A stretch of 64,000 bases of DNA. It comes from Pseudomonas sp. UBA4194. GTDB lineage: Bacteria > Pseudomonadota > Gammaproteobacteria > Pseudomonadales > Pseudomonadaceae. This document shows, piece by piece, positions 41,841 to 50,124 of the stretch. Both the position numbers and the translations under genes were made by a program. Numbering within the stretch: the first letter of the stretch is position 1; each line of letters begins with the position of its first letter. The DNA lies in NCBI RefSeq assembly GCF_002379585.1, contig NZ_DFUE01000052.1:14340-78339 (forward strand). The letters run 5' to 3'. The notes beneath the pieces are model-generated. The model worked only from the letters and a program-made list of their open reading frames with translations. It had not been told where the DNA came from and did no database searches.

Positions 41841-43151
41841 ATGAGCGTGATGCACCAACAAGCAATGAACTACGTCTACCAGCAGGTGCTGACCAAACTG
41901 CTGGGTACTTTCTCCATCGCCCAGCGTTCGGCCGTGCAGACCTTGATCCAGCGCCTGCAGTTGGCCGCTGGAGGCGCGCAGCGGTTGGGTACCTACAAGA
42001 TCATGCTGCTGGTGGCGGGAGACAAGGCCAGTGCCGGCGCCATGGCCCTGTTGCGTGCGGCCCAGCTGACCCTGGCCGCGCGCAACCAGCCCACTTTCCG
42101 TATCCGCATGGTGGTGCACGCTCACGGTCAGTTTGACGCGCAGCGGCGGGAGAACATCCAGCATTGCTGCAACGCACTGTTCGTGCATGACGATCCCAGG
42201 GTGGAGATGCTCCAGCTGTCCGACGGCAAGGTGGGCGTCTACGATCCCCTCAAGCTCGCGGCGGGCGGCGGCAAGCCCAGTGGACGCAATGAATTGCTGT
42301 TGTGTGGCCATATGGGCAGCGCCAGGTTGTATGCCCGCTTGCAGCATGAAGGCTATATGGCCCTCACGCGCATCTATCGACGCTTGCTGGCCTGGCGCGG
42401 CGGGGCAGATGCCATTGCCGTCGACTATCCACCTGTCCAGCGCCGTCGATTCGTCTCGTGGGGGATGGCCAGTTTGCGCAGCGCTGGCCAGGGTCCCCTG
42501 CCGCGAGGTCAGTGGCAGGGGACACGCTGCTTGCGTGCCCTCGAGTTGCTCGCTCACCCCAGCGACATGCTGCCGTGCCCAGCGCATGGTCGCTACGTTG
42601 GAGAGGTCAAGGAAGCGGCCTTCCTGCCGCTGTTCGAAATGATGGGGACATTGCCCAACTACAGCGGCTTGCTGGCGTTCCTGGGCTGCAAGGTGGCGGA
42701 GCCGATCTTTCACCCCAGTGAGGGCAGGCATCGGCATGTGGCCTTGTTGGGCCACATCGCTGGCCTGCGCGGCGAGCATGTCGAACAGTGTGGTTATGCG
42801 GCAGGCTTGCAACGCTACCTCCGCCTATTGCGCGGAGGCGCAAACCCCGCCGTACGGGTGCCGCCTGTGGAGCTTGCCCGTGAGCAAGCCCAGGCGCTGG
42901 CCCGAGTTGCCTACGGCCTGACCGAAACCCAACTGACGTGTCTGGTATTCGCCCCCATCGTTGGCCATGCCGCAGGCATGGAGGCATTCCTGCGTGCGTG
43001 TCATCCCGGCATGCTGGTGGCGTTGCCTTATCTGCACAAGGCACTGCAGGGCGCCGCCGCGCCAGACCAGGTTACGCAGTGGCTGCAAGAATGTACCGGG
43101 CTGCCACTGCCCGTTCTGCAGGAGCTGTACCGCCTGCGACCGGCCACATGA
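41841..43151 (+). CDS. Unrecognised 436-residue protein, coupled to a MocR-like gene
   Basis: I do not recognise this family. From the ATG at 41841 the protein has 436 residues, no signal peptide and no clear membrane segment, and looks like a soluble protein with alternating strands and helices (for example YKIMLLVAGDKASAGAMALLRAAQLTLAA and FRIRMVVHAHGQFDAQRRENIQ). Visible patterns include NELLLCGHMGSARLYARLQHEGY near residue 150 and a later ETQLTCLVFAPIVGHAAGMEAFLRACHPGML. Codon use is like its neighbours, so it is a real gene. Its stop overlaps the ATG of the MocR-like regulator, so the two are translated together. An ATG at 41799 is an alternative start. Confidence 0.75.
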   Translation: MSVMHQQAMNYVYQQVLTKLLGTFSIAQRSAVQTLIQRLQLAAGGAQRLGTYKIMLLVAGDKASAGAMALLRAAQLTLAARNQPTFRIRMVVHAHGQFDAQRRENIQHCCNALFVHDDPRVEMLQLSDGKVGVYDPLKLAAGGGKPSGRNELLLCGHMGSARLYARLQHEGYMALTRIYRRLLAWRGGADAIAVDYPPVQRRRFVSWGMASLRSAGQGPLPRGQWQGTRCLRALELLAHPSDMLPCPAHGRYVGEVKEAAFLPLFEMMGTLPNYSGLLAFLGCKVAEPIFHPSEGRHRHVALLGHIAGLRGEHVEQCGYAAGLQRYLRLLRGGANPAVRVPPVELAREQAQALARVAYGLTETQLTCLVFAPIVGHAAGMEAFLRACHPGMLVALPYLHKALQGAAAPDQVTQWLQECTGLPLPVLQELYRLRPAT

Positions 43152-44551
43152 AGGGCGCGCGGGGAAGCGGCGCAGCGCAATTTGCTTACCTGGGCGTCTA
43201 TCGCTATCTACTTGCCCTGCTGGCCGCCGTAGAGCCGGGACAGCGGATCAAGCTTCCCTCGCTGCGCGCTCTGGGCCGTCAGCTGGGTGTGTCGGTATCC
43301 ACGGCGCAGGCCGCCTATACGCTTCTGGAAACCGAGGGGCGCATCCATTCGGTGGCCAAATCCGGCTATTTTGCCGACGGGCCGGCACCATTTCCGCCCG
43401 CCCTCTACGGTTCGGACTTGCTGCAGCGAATGCTCGCCAGCGCCTGTCAGCCGACGATTCAGGCTTTCAGTCGGGGTGCGCCGCCGGCTGACACCGTGGC
43501 CGTTGGGCAACTGCTGAAGTTGGAAGCCCAGCTCGCACGTCGCTACCCGGCGGGACTGGCCGAGTTGGCGCAGCCGGGTGGCGAGCTGGAGCTGCGTCGT
43601 GTGCTTGCGGCCCGCTACACTCGATCACTGCACGACTCCTGGAGCGCTGACGATGTCTACATCGGCAGCGATTTCAGCGCGGTGTTGGAGATGACCTGGA
43701 CGGCGCTCGAGCTCAAGGGCGCGGTGGTGGCGGTGCCGGCGCCTTGCTCATGGCGAATTCTCAGGACGTTGCAGGCCGCAGGGGCACAGGTGGTTGAACT
43801 GGCGCTGGCACCTGGCGAGAAATTCCCCCTGCAGCGGCTGCAGGCCTTGTTCACCCGGCATCGGGTACGGGTCATCGTGCTCGGCTCGTCGTTCCTGTGG
43901 CCGTTGGGTATGGCACTGAGCGACGCCGATAAGCGCGGGATCGCGCGACTGCTCGAGCGGCAAGGTGTTTGGGTGGTCGAGGACGATACCCAAGGCGACC
44001 TGGCCGTGCGCCCCGGCATGCGCTTTCGCGAGCTGGTCGATCCGCAGCGGCTGCTGGTGCTGGGGTCGCTGCAATACAGCCTGGGTGCCGAAGCACCTTT
44101 TGCCTACCTGTTGAGCCGGCACTGGCATGCCGGGCTGCAGCGCCTTTGCCTGCAACGCGCGGCCGTGCCCCCTCCCTTGCGCCACAAAGCCCTGGCGCGT
44201 TTCATCGGCAGCGGTGGTTACGACGCTCATATCACCCGGCTGATCGCACGTGTCCAGCCACAGGTGGCGGCTCGGGCCAGGGTCCTGCGCACAGTGCTCG
44301 ATGAACACCTGCACATCAACGTGCCAGCGGGAGGCGCCACGCTGTGGGCGGCCGCTCGCCACCCGGTCGATATGCGCAGCGTATTCGAGACGCTGCGCCA
44401 GCAGCGCTTTCTGATTGCCCCCGGGGATATCTTCAGCCTCCAGGGCCACTGCCAGCACCACCTGCGAGTGGATGCCAGCCGTCACGATACGAACACATTC
44501 GAGCGGTTGCTGGTTGCCCTGGGCTGCGCCCTGGAGCGGCATCGGGTCTAG
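43148..44551 (+). CDS. MocR-like regulator: GntR helix-turn-helix fused to an aminotransferase-like domain
   Basis: 467 residues. A GntR-type winged helix is at the N-terminus (KLPSLRALGRQLGVSVSTAQAAYTLLETEGRIHSVAKSGYFA, about residues 36-78), followed by a type I aminotransferase fold. The fold is recognisable from the YIGSDFSAVLEMTW, LALAPGEKFPLQRLQALF and VVEDDTQGDLAV segments, the last carrying the aspartate that normally binds the pyridine nitrogen. The active-site lysine of the usual GTFSK motif is missing; the aligned position reads GSLQYSLG. It may therefore not form a PLP Schiff base. It is coupled to the unknown upstream gene (ATGA). Confidence 0.82.
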   Translation: MKGARGSGAAQFAYLGVYRYLLALLAAVEPGQRIKLPSLRALGRQLGVSVSTAQAAYTLLETEGRIHSVAKSGYFADGPAPFPPALYGSDLLQRMLASACQPTIQAFSRGAPPADTVAVGQLLKLEAQLARRYPAGLAELAQPGGELELRRVLAARYTRSLHDSWSADDVYIGSDFSAVLEMTWTALELKGAVVAVPAPCSWRILRTLQAAGAQVVELALAPGEKFPLQRLQALFTRHRVRVIVLGSSFLWPLGMALSDADKRGIARLLERQGVWVVEDDTQGDLAVRPGMRFRELVDPQRLLVLGSLQYSLGAEAPFAYLLSRHWHAGLQRLCLQRAAVPPPLRHKALARFIGSGGYDAHITRLIARVQPQVAARARVLRTVLDEHLHINVPAGGATLWAAARHPVDMRSVFETLRQQRFLIAPGDIFSLQGHCQHHLRVDASRHDTNTFERLLVALGCALERHRV

Positions 44552-44571
44552 CACCATCGGTCATTTTCCGT

Positions 44572-44603
44572 TTGCCTGATTTTCGGTCTGTATGTATAAC
44601 CAG
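44572..44603 (+). promoter_or_regulatory. Promoter with an overlapping LexA-like box before the FAN1 gene
   Basis: TTGCCT (44572-44577) and TATAAC (44595-44600) are separated by exactly 17 bases, a good sigma-70 match. CTGTATGTATAACCAG at 44588-44603 is CTGT-N8-CCAG, one base away from the LexA consensus CTGT-N8-ACAG, and would cover the -10. The start codon is 30 bases further on. Confidence 0.65.
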
Positions 44604-44632
44604 TAAAATTTTGTATCAGATCTGGCAGCGGC

Positions 44633-46285
44633 GTGGCATTCGAACCTCTGGAAAACCCTTTCTATTACCTGGCCAACTTTCGTCAGGTACTGGCGTGGCT
44701 TGGGCAGCGCTACGCCGATGTACTCGATGACGAAGAGCACGGGTTCATCCGTCGCTTCGCCACGCTGCCGGACAATGCCCAAGCCTTGCTGGTGCGCATG
44801 ATCATGCGCAAGGGCGCGCTGTTCCGCGCCAGTCGCCTGAACTACCCGGAAATTGGCTGTACCCTGACGGCGGCACGCCCGCTGCTGGTCGAAGGATGGC
44901 TGGATGACCAGGCACCTTTGACCCTGGAGCAGGTGTTCGACCTGCTGGTCAAGCCCGAGCTGATCACCCATTTCAGCCACCTCCAGTTGCGCAGCACGCT
45001 GTCCAAGGCACAGATCTTTGAAATATTGGCTGCAAGCGAATGGCCTGCCCAGCCGCTGGGGCAATGGTGCCCGGCGCTTGGCGATGCCGTGTACAGCCTG
45101 ACCGTGGATGAGCTGTGTGACCGTCTGCGCTTGCTGTTCTTCGGCAATCTGCGCCAGGGCTGGGCGGATTTCGTCCTGGCCGATCTGGGGGTATACCGTT
45201 ACGAGTCGGTGCCGATGGGGCCAGAATCCCGGGGCCTGACTCACCGCGATGACGTCGCCGCGTGCATTGCCTTGCACGTCTGCGGAGAAGCCATGGAAGC
45301 CGGCGAGGCCAGCGCGGACCTGCACCAGCAGTTGCTGGCCATCAATACGGACAAATCCTGGCTGCAGCGGCGCCGGGAAAAGCTGCTGTTCCGCCTGGGT
45401 TACGCGTGTGAGCGTCAGCAGAACATGGAGCTGGCGCTGACCATCTATAGAAGCTGTAGCTTTCACCAGGCCCGTGCACGGGTGATTCGCGTGCTGGAGC
45501 TGACCGGCGCCTATGCGCAAGCCCTGGCACTGGCCGAGGAGGCCAGCGCAGCGCCGGTGGACCCTGCTGAAGCGCAGCAATTGAGCCGAATGCTGCCGCG
45601 CCTGCGTCGACATGTGGGCCTACCGGCGGGCCCGCGGCGAACCGCGGCCAAGGTCGAGCGGCTGGATCTGGCGGTGCAACTGTGCGACCAGCCATTGAGT
45701 GTCGAGCAGCGCGTGGCGCTGTATCTGCACGGCGAGCAGCAGCCTGTGCACTACGTCGAGAACACGCTGTTCAACGCCCTGTTCGGCCTGCTGTGCTGGC
45801 CGGCCATCTTCGCACCGCTGCCGGGGGCATTTTTCCACCCGTTTCAGAGTGGGCCGGCAGATCTGCTGCAAACGGACTTTCGCGCGCGTCGTGGCGAGCT
45901 GTTCGCGGCTTGTCTGGGACAGCTGGAAACGGATGAATACAAGGCTTCGATTCGCGCGACCTACCAAGCCAAGTGGGGTCTGCAATCACCTTTCGTGCAC
46001 TGGGGCATGCTCGATGAACCTTTGCTGGAGCTGGCCTTGCAGTGCATTCCGGCCGAGCACCTGAAGCACTGTTTCGACCGCTTGCTGGAAGATATAAAGG
46101 CCAACCGCACCGGCATGCCAGACCTTATCCAGTTCTGGCCCGAGGAGCGTCGCTACCTGATGATCGAGGTCAAGGGCCCGGGGGACCGCCTGCAGGACAA
46201 TCAGCTGCGTTGGCTGGATTTCTGCGCGCGCCACCAGATGCCGGTGCAGGTCTGTTATGTCGAGTGGGCTGGGCAGACCGCGTGA
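44633..46285 (+). CDS. FAN1-type structure-specific nuclease (VRR-NUC)
   Basis: 550 residues from a GTG at 44633. The C-terminal VRR-NUC domain shows its catalytic residues in GMPDLIQFWPEERRYLMIEVKGPGDRLQDNQLRWLDFC (aspartate near 497 and EVK near 512). The N-terminal and central parts are helical, with TPR-like stretches (ERQQNMELALTIYRSCSFHQARARVIRVLE), as in P. aeruginosa FAN1, whose structure is known and which cuts branched DNA near interstrand crosslinks. The next gene, a helicase, overlaps its stop (GTGA), so the two act together in crosslink or replication-fork repair (inference). Confidence 0.88.
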   Translation: MAFEPLENPFYYLANFRQVLAWLGQRYADVLDDEEHGFIRRFATLPDNAQALLVRMIMRKGALFRASRLNYPEIGCTLTAARPLLVEGWLDDQAPLTLEQVFDLLVKPELITHFSHLQLRSTLSKAQIFEILAASEWPAQPLGQWCPALGDAVYSLTVDELCDRLRLLFFGNLRQGWADFVLADLGVYRYESVPMGPESRGLTHRDDVAACIALHVCGEAMEAGEASADLHQQLLAINTDKSWLQRRREKLLFRLGYACERQQNMELALTIYRSCSFHQARARVIRVLELTGAYAQALALAEEASAAPVDPAEAQQLSRMLPRLRRHVGLPAGPRRTAAKVERLDLAVQLCDQPLSVEQRVALYLHGEQQPVHYVENTLFNALFGLLCWPAIFAPLPGAFFHPFQSGPADLLQTDFRARRGELFAACLGQLETDEYKASIRATYQAKWGLQSPFVHWGMLDEPLLELALQCIPAEHLKHCFDRLLEDIKANRTGMPDLIQFWPEERRYLMIEVKGPGDRLQDNQLRWLDFCARHQMPVQVCYVEWAGQTA

Positions 46286-48531
46286 GTTACCGAGTGGCCG
46301 TGCGTGCCTTGTGCGAGTTCACCGCCAAGGTGGGCGATCTGGACCTGCGCTTTACCCCGTCGCCGTCGGCCCTGGAAGGGATGGCCGGGCATCGCCGGGT
46401 CACCCAGGGGCGCAGTGCGGGCTATCAGACTGAAGTGGCCTTGTCTGGCGAGTTTCATGAACTGCAGGTGCGCGGCCGCGCGGACGGCTACGATCCTGCG
46501 CTCAACCGGCTGGAAGAAATCAAGACCCACCGCGGCGACCTGGCCCTGCAACCGCAGAACCATCGCCAGTTGCACTGGGCTCAAGCCAAGGTCTATGCCT
46601 GGCTGATGTGTCAGTCGCTGCAGCTCGAGCAGATGGATGTGGCCCTGGTGTACTTCGATGTGGACTACGACAAGCAGACACTGTTTTCCCAACACTATCA
46701 GGCCGCCGAGCTAGAGGCCCACTATGAGCGCCTGTGCACGCTGTTCCTCGCGTGGGCGCGCCAGGAGCTGTCGCGCAAGGCGGAACGGGACCTGGCCCTG
46801 ACCGCGTTGAAGTTTCCTCATGGGACCTTTCGCGCCGGGCAGCGTGAGCTGGCCGAGACCGTCTACAAGGCGGTCAGTACCGGCCGTTGCCTGATGGCCC
46901 AGGCCACCACTGGCATCGGCAAGACGTTGGGCACATTGTTCCCGTTGCTCAAGGCCGTGGTACCGCAGCAACTGGACAAGATCCTGTTTCTAAGCGCCAA
47001 GACCCCAGGCCGCGCGTTGGCCCTGGAAGCGGTCAGCCAACTGCATCGGCAACCGGGCCTGCCCCTGCGCACCTTGGAAATGGTCGCCCGCGACAAAGCC
47101 TGCGAGCACCCCGACAAGGCGTGCCATGGCGAGTCCTGTCCCTTGGCCAAAGGGTTTTACGACCGCTTGCCGGCGGCCCGTGAAGCCGCGGTTCACGTCG
47201 CCATCCTCGACCAGGCCACGGTGCGCCGCATTGCCCTGGAACATCAGGTGTGCCCGTACTACCTCAGTCAGGAACTGGCGCGCTGGGTCGATATCGTGAT
47301 TGGCGACTACAACTATTACTTTGACCTCAATGCCTTGTTGTTCGGCCTGGCCCAGGAGCATCAGTGGCAGCTCGCGGTGTTGGTGGATGAATCCCACAAT
47401 CTGGTCGACCGTGCGCGCGGCATGTACAGCGCCACGCTCGACCAGAGCGCGCTGCAGGCCATTCGCAAGGCGCCACCAGCGAAGCTCAAGAGCCCGCTGC
47501 AGCGGCTGAACCGAGAGTGGAACGTGCTCTACGCCGAGCAGATAGCGCCGTACCAGGTCCACCCCAGGCTGCCGGACAAGTTCATCCTAACGCTGCTGCG
47601 CTGCATCAGCCTGATCACTGACGAGATGAATGCGCAGCCACAGGGTATCGACCGCGAATTGCTGGATTTCTATTTCCAGGCCTTGCAGTTCACCCGTGTC
47701 GCCGAGCTGTTCGACGAGCATTATCTGTTCGATGTGACCCGTCGCGATCCCCCCGGCAAGCGCGCCCAGGCCCAGCTGTGCCTGCGCAACGTGGTGCCTG
47801 CGCCGCTGCTGGCACCGCGCCTGGCGGCGGCGCGCAGCGCCATACTGTTTTCCGCCACCCTCAGCCCGCGCAACTATTACGCTGACCTCCTGGGATTACC
47901 CAAGGATTGCGCCTGGATCGATGTGCAATCGCCGTTCAGCGCCTCCCAGTTGGAAGTGCGCATCGTCGACAGCATCTCGACGCGTTTCAATCATCGTCAG
48001 GCATCGCTCGGTCCCATCGCCGACTTGATCGCGCAGCAGTACCTCCAGCAACCGGGTAACTACCTGGCGTTCTTCAGCAGCTTCGATTACCTGCAACAGG
48101 TGCAAGGGCTGCTGGCCGAGCGCTACCCGCAGATCGACCTGTGGGCGCAGGCGCGGAAGATGGATGAAAGTGCGCGCCGGGATTTCCTCGGGCGATTTAC
48201 CGAAACCAGTCGGGGCGTGGGGTTCGCGGTACTGGGCGGCGCTTTTGGCGAAGGCATCGACCTGCCCGGCGCACGACTGATCGGGGCGTTCATCGCTACC
48301 TTGGGGCTAGCGCAACTCAATCCGGTCAATGAACAGATCAAGGGCCGCATGAACGCGTTGTTCGGCTCTGGATACGACTACACCTATTTGTACCCTGGAT
48401 TGTGCAAGGTGGTGCAGGCGGCGGGAAGGGTGATCCGCGGCCAGGATGATCGAGGGGTGGTGGTATTGATCGATGATCGTTTTGCCGAAGGGCGGGTCAA
48501 GGCGCTGTTCCCGCGCTGGTGGGAGGTTTAG
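46282..48531 (+). CDS. Rad3/XPD-family helicase with N-terminal PD-(D/E)XK nuclease domain
   Basis: 749 residues from a GTG at 46282 that overlaps the FAN1 stop. The N-terminal PD-(D/E)XK fold has VRGRADGYDPALNRLEEIKTHRG (about 64-85). The helicase follows: Walker A in AQATTGIGKTLGTLFP near 211, an Fe-S cluster domain with cysteines in DKACEHPDKACHGESCPLAKG and HQVCPYYLSQ, the DEAH-type box VLVDESHNLVDRA near 368, and C-terminal motifs FGEGIDLPGARL and QAAGRVIRGQDDRGVVVLIDDR. It resembles DinG/YoaA-type DNA repair helicases. It likely unwinds 5'-3' next to the FAN1 nuclease; both nuclease domains may act on the same structure (inference). Confidence 0.88.
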   Translation: MSYRVAVRALCEFTAKVGDLDLRFTPSPSALEGMAGHRRVTQGRSAGYQTEVALSGEFHELQVRGRADGYDPALNRLEEIKTHRGDLALQPQNHRQLHWAQAKVYAWLMCQSLQLEQMDVALVYFDVDYDKQTLFSQHYQAAELEAHYERLCTLFLAWARQELSRKAERDLALTALKFPHGTFRAGQRELAETVYKAVSTGRCLMAQATTGIGKTLGTLFPLLKAVVPQQLDKILFLSAKTPGRALALEAVSQLHRQPGLPLRTLEMVARDKACEHPDKACHGESCPLAKGFYDRLPAAREAAVHVAILDQATVRRIALEHQVCPYYLSQELARWVDIVIGDYNYYFDLNALLFGLAQEHQWQLAVLVDESHNLVDRARGMYSATLDQSALQAIRKAPPAKLKSPLQRLNREWNVLYAEQIAPYQVHPRLPDKFILTLLRCISLITDEMNAQPQGIDRELLDFYFQALQFTRVAELFDEHYLFDVTRRDPPGKRAQAQLCLRNVVPAPLLAPRLAAARSAILFSATLSPRNYYADLLGLPKDCAWIDVQSPFSASQLEVRIVDSISTRFNHRQASLGPIADLIAQQYLQQPGNYLAFFSSFDYLQQVQGLLAERYPQIDLWAQARKMDESARRDFLGRFTETSRGVGFAVLGGAFGEGIDLPGARLIGAFIATLGLAQLNPVNEQIKGRMNALFGSGYDYTYLYPGLCKVVQAAGRVIRGQDDRGVVVLIDDRFAEGRVKALFPRWWEV

Positions 48532-48592
48532 TGGCGGCCTCGTCGCCTAGTGCGTAAGGCGACGATAGCGCTCGGACCGGCACGCACCCATA

Positions 48593-48618
48593 AAAAAACC
48601 CGCCGAAGCGGGTTTTTT
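48593..48618. terminator. Bidirectional rho-independent terminator
   Basis: An 11-base perfect stem (AAAAAACCCGC / GCGGGTTTTTT) with a CGAA loop, flanked by A-run and T-run, between the helicase gene and nuoN, which converge. It ends both transcripts. A second, weaker hairpin (CGTCGCC/GGCGACG, 48541-48564) precedes it. Confidence 0.9.
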
Positions 48619-48632
48619 CAAAACACGGATCA

Positions 48633-50117
48633 TCAACCTTTGACGATCACCGTCCCCAACTGAAAGCCGGCATGCTGCACCAATTCCAGCAACGGCTGCG
48701 GGTAAACCCCCAACACGAAGGCCAGTACCGCGATCGCCAGCAGCATCACGCCGCCGGTGCGTTGCTCCCACTTCAGCGGGGCGTCGGTGCGACGCAGGTT
48801 CTTCTCCATCAGGAACAGGGTCACCATCACCCGCAGGTAATAGAACACACCGATCGCGCTGCCCACCACCAACGCGCCGGTCAGCCACCAGAGCTGCGAT
48901 TCGACGCCAGTGGCGATGATGTAGAACTTGCCGATGAAACCGGCGGTCAGCGGAATGCCCGCCAGCGACAGCATCATCACCGTCATCACTGCCGTAAGGT
49001 ACGGACGGCGCCAGAACAGGCCGCGATACTCGTACAGCGCATCGGCATCACGCCCGTTGTAGGGCGAGGACATCAGGGTGATGACCCCGAAGGCGCCCAG
49101 GCTGGTGATCACGTAGGTCACCAGATACACGCCAATGGCTTCCAGCGCCAGGCCCTTGCTGGCCACCAGCGCGATGAGGAGGTAACCGAAGTGCGCAATG
49201 GACGAATAGCCCAGCAGACGCTTGATGTTGCTCTGGGTGACAGCCAGCAGGTTGCCGATCAGGATCGACGCCACCGCGATCACCGCTAGGGTATCGTGCA
49301 AGATGCCGCTGCTGGCAGCCGGTGACAGCTGGAATAGGCGCACCACGACGGCAAACACTGCTACCTTGCTGGCGGTTGCCAGGAACGCAGCGACCGGAGC
49401 AGGGGCGCCCTCGTAGACGTCCGGGGTCCACAGGTGGAAAGGCACCAGCGACAGCTTGAACGCCAGGCCCACCAGCATCATCGCCAGACCCAGTTGTGCC
49501 AGCGCGCTCGGTACGCCGGTTGCGGCCAGGGCCTGACCGATACCGGAGAAGCTCAGGCTGCCGGCATCGGCGTACAGCAGCGCCATGCCGAACAGCAGGA
49601 ACGCGGAGCCGGCGGCCGACAACACCATGTACTTGATGCCGCCTTCCAGTGAACGCTTGTTGAAGAAGGCATAGGCGATCAGGCCATAGGTGGGCACCGA
49701 CAGCAGCTCCAGGCCAATGAACAGGCCTGCCAGGTGCTGCGCGCAGACCAGCACCAGCCCGCCCAATGCCGCCATCAGGATCAAGAGGTAAAGCTCTTCG
49801 CGGTTGCCGGGGTAGCCCGAAGCGCCGTCGCCCAGGTAGGCATGAGCGAGCGTCACGCAGGCCAGGGTGGCAATCAGGATCAGGGCCATGTACAGCGCCG
49901 CGAAGTTATCGACCTGCAGCAGTGGCGTAACGGTGATAGGGGTGAGCTTGAGCACCGGCAGAATCGACAGCAGCGCCAGGTTCAGCCCCGCACACGACAG
50001 CAGGAACGTTTGCGAATGGTTGCGCCGCCAGGCGATCGCCAACATCACCGCAACGACGGTGACGGTGGTGATCAGCAGCGGCGCAAGCGCAATAAAGTGT
50101 TGAATCGTCAGGTCCAT
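48633..50117 (-). CDS. nuoN: NADH-quinone oxidoreductase subunit N
   Basis: 494 residues, about 14 membrane segments, one of the three antiporter-like proton-pumping subunits of complex I. Conserved features include the lysine-bearing AMMLVGLAFKLSLVPFHLWTPDVYEGAPAPVAAFLATASKVAVF stretch and RLLGYSSIAHFGYLL. The start at 50117 (MDLTIQHF) follows the nuoM stop by 7 bases. It is the last gene of the operon and runs into the bidirectional terminator. Confidence 0.95.
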   Translation of the reverse strand: MDLTIQHFIALAPLLITTVTVVAVMLAIAWRRNHSQTFLLSCAGLNLALLSILPVLKLTPITVTPLLQVDNFAALYMALILIATLACVTLAHAYLGDGASGYPGNREELYLLILMAALGGLVLVCAQHLAGLFIGLELLSVPTYGLIAYAFFNKRSLEGGIKYMVLSAAGSAFLLFGMALLYADAGSLSFSGIGQALAATGVPSALAQLGLAMMLVGLAFKLSLVPFHLWTPDVYEGAPAPVAAFLATASKVAVFAVVVRLFQLSPAASSGILHDTLAVIAVASILIGNLLAVTQSNIKRLLGYSSIAHFGYLLIALVASKGLALEAIGVYLVTYVITSLGAFGVITLMSSPYNGRDADALYEYRGLFWRRPYLTAVMTVMMLSLAGIPLTAGFIGKFYIIATGVESQLWWLTGALVVGSAIGVFYYLRVMVTLFLMEKNLRRTDAPLKWEQRTGGVMLLAIAVLAFVLGVYPQPLLELVQHAGFQLGTVIVKG

Positions 50118-50124
50118 AGCGCTC

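Noticed and set aside
41502..41865. Two short opposing frames after the quinone oxidoreductase
   Set aside because: One begins inside the terminator hairpin, and neither has a recognisable domain or a good ribosome site.
43148..44551. Annotation as a catalytic aminotransferase
   Set aside because: The GntR helix-turn-helix at the N-terminus and the missing PLP lysine make a regulator far more likely.
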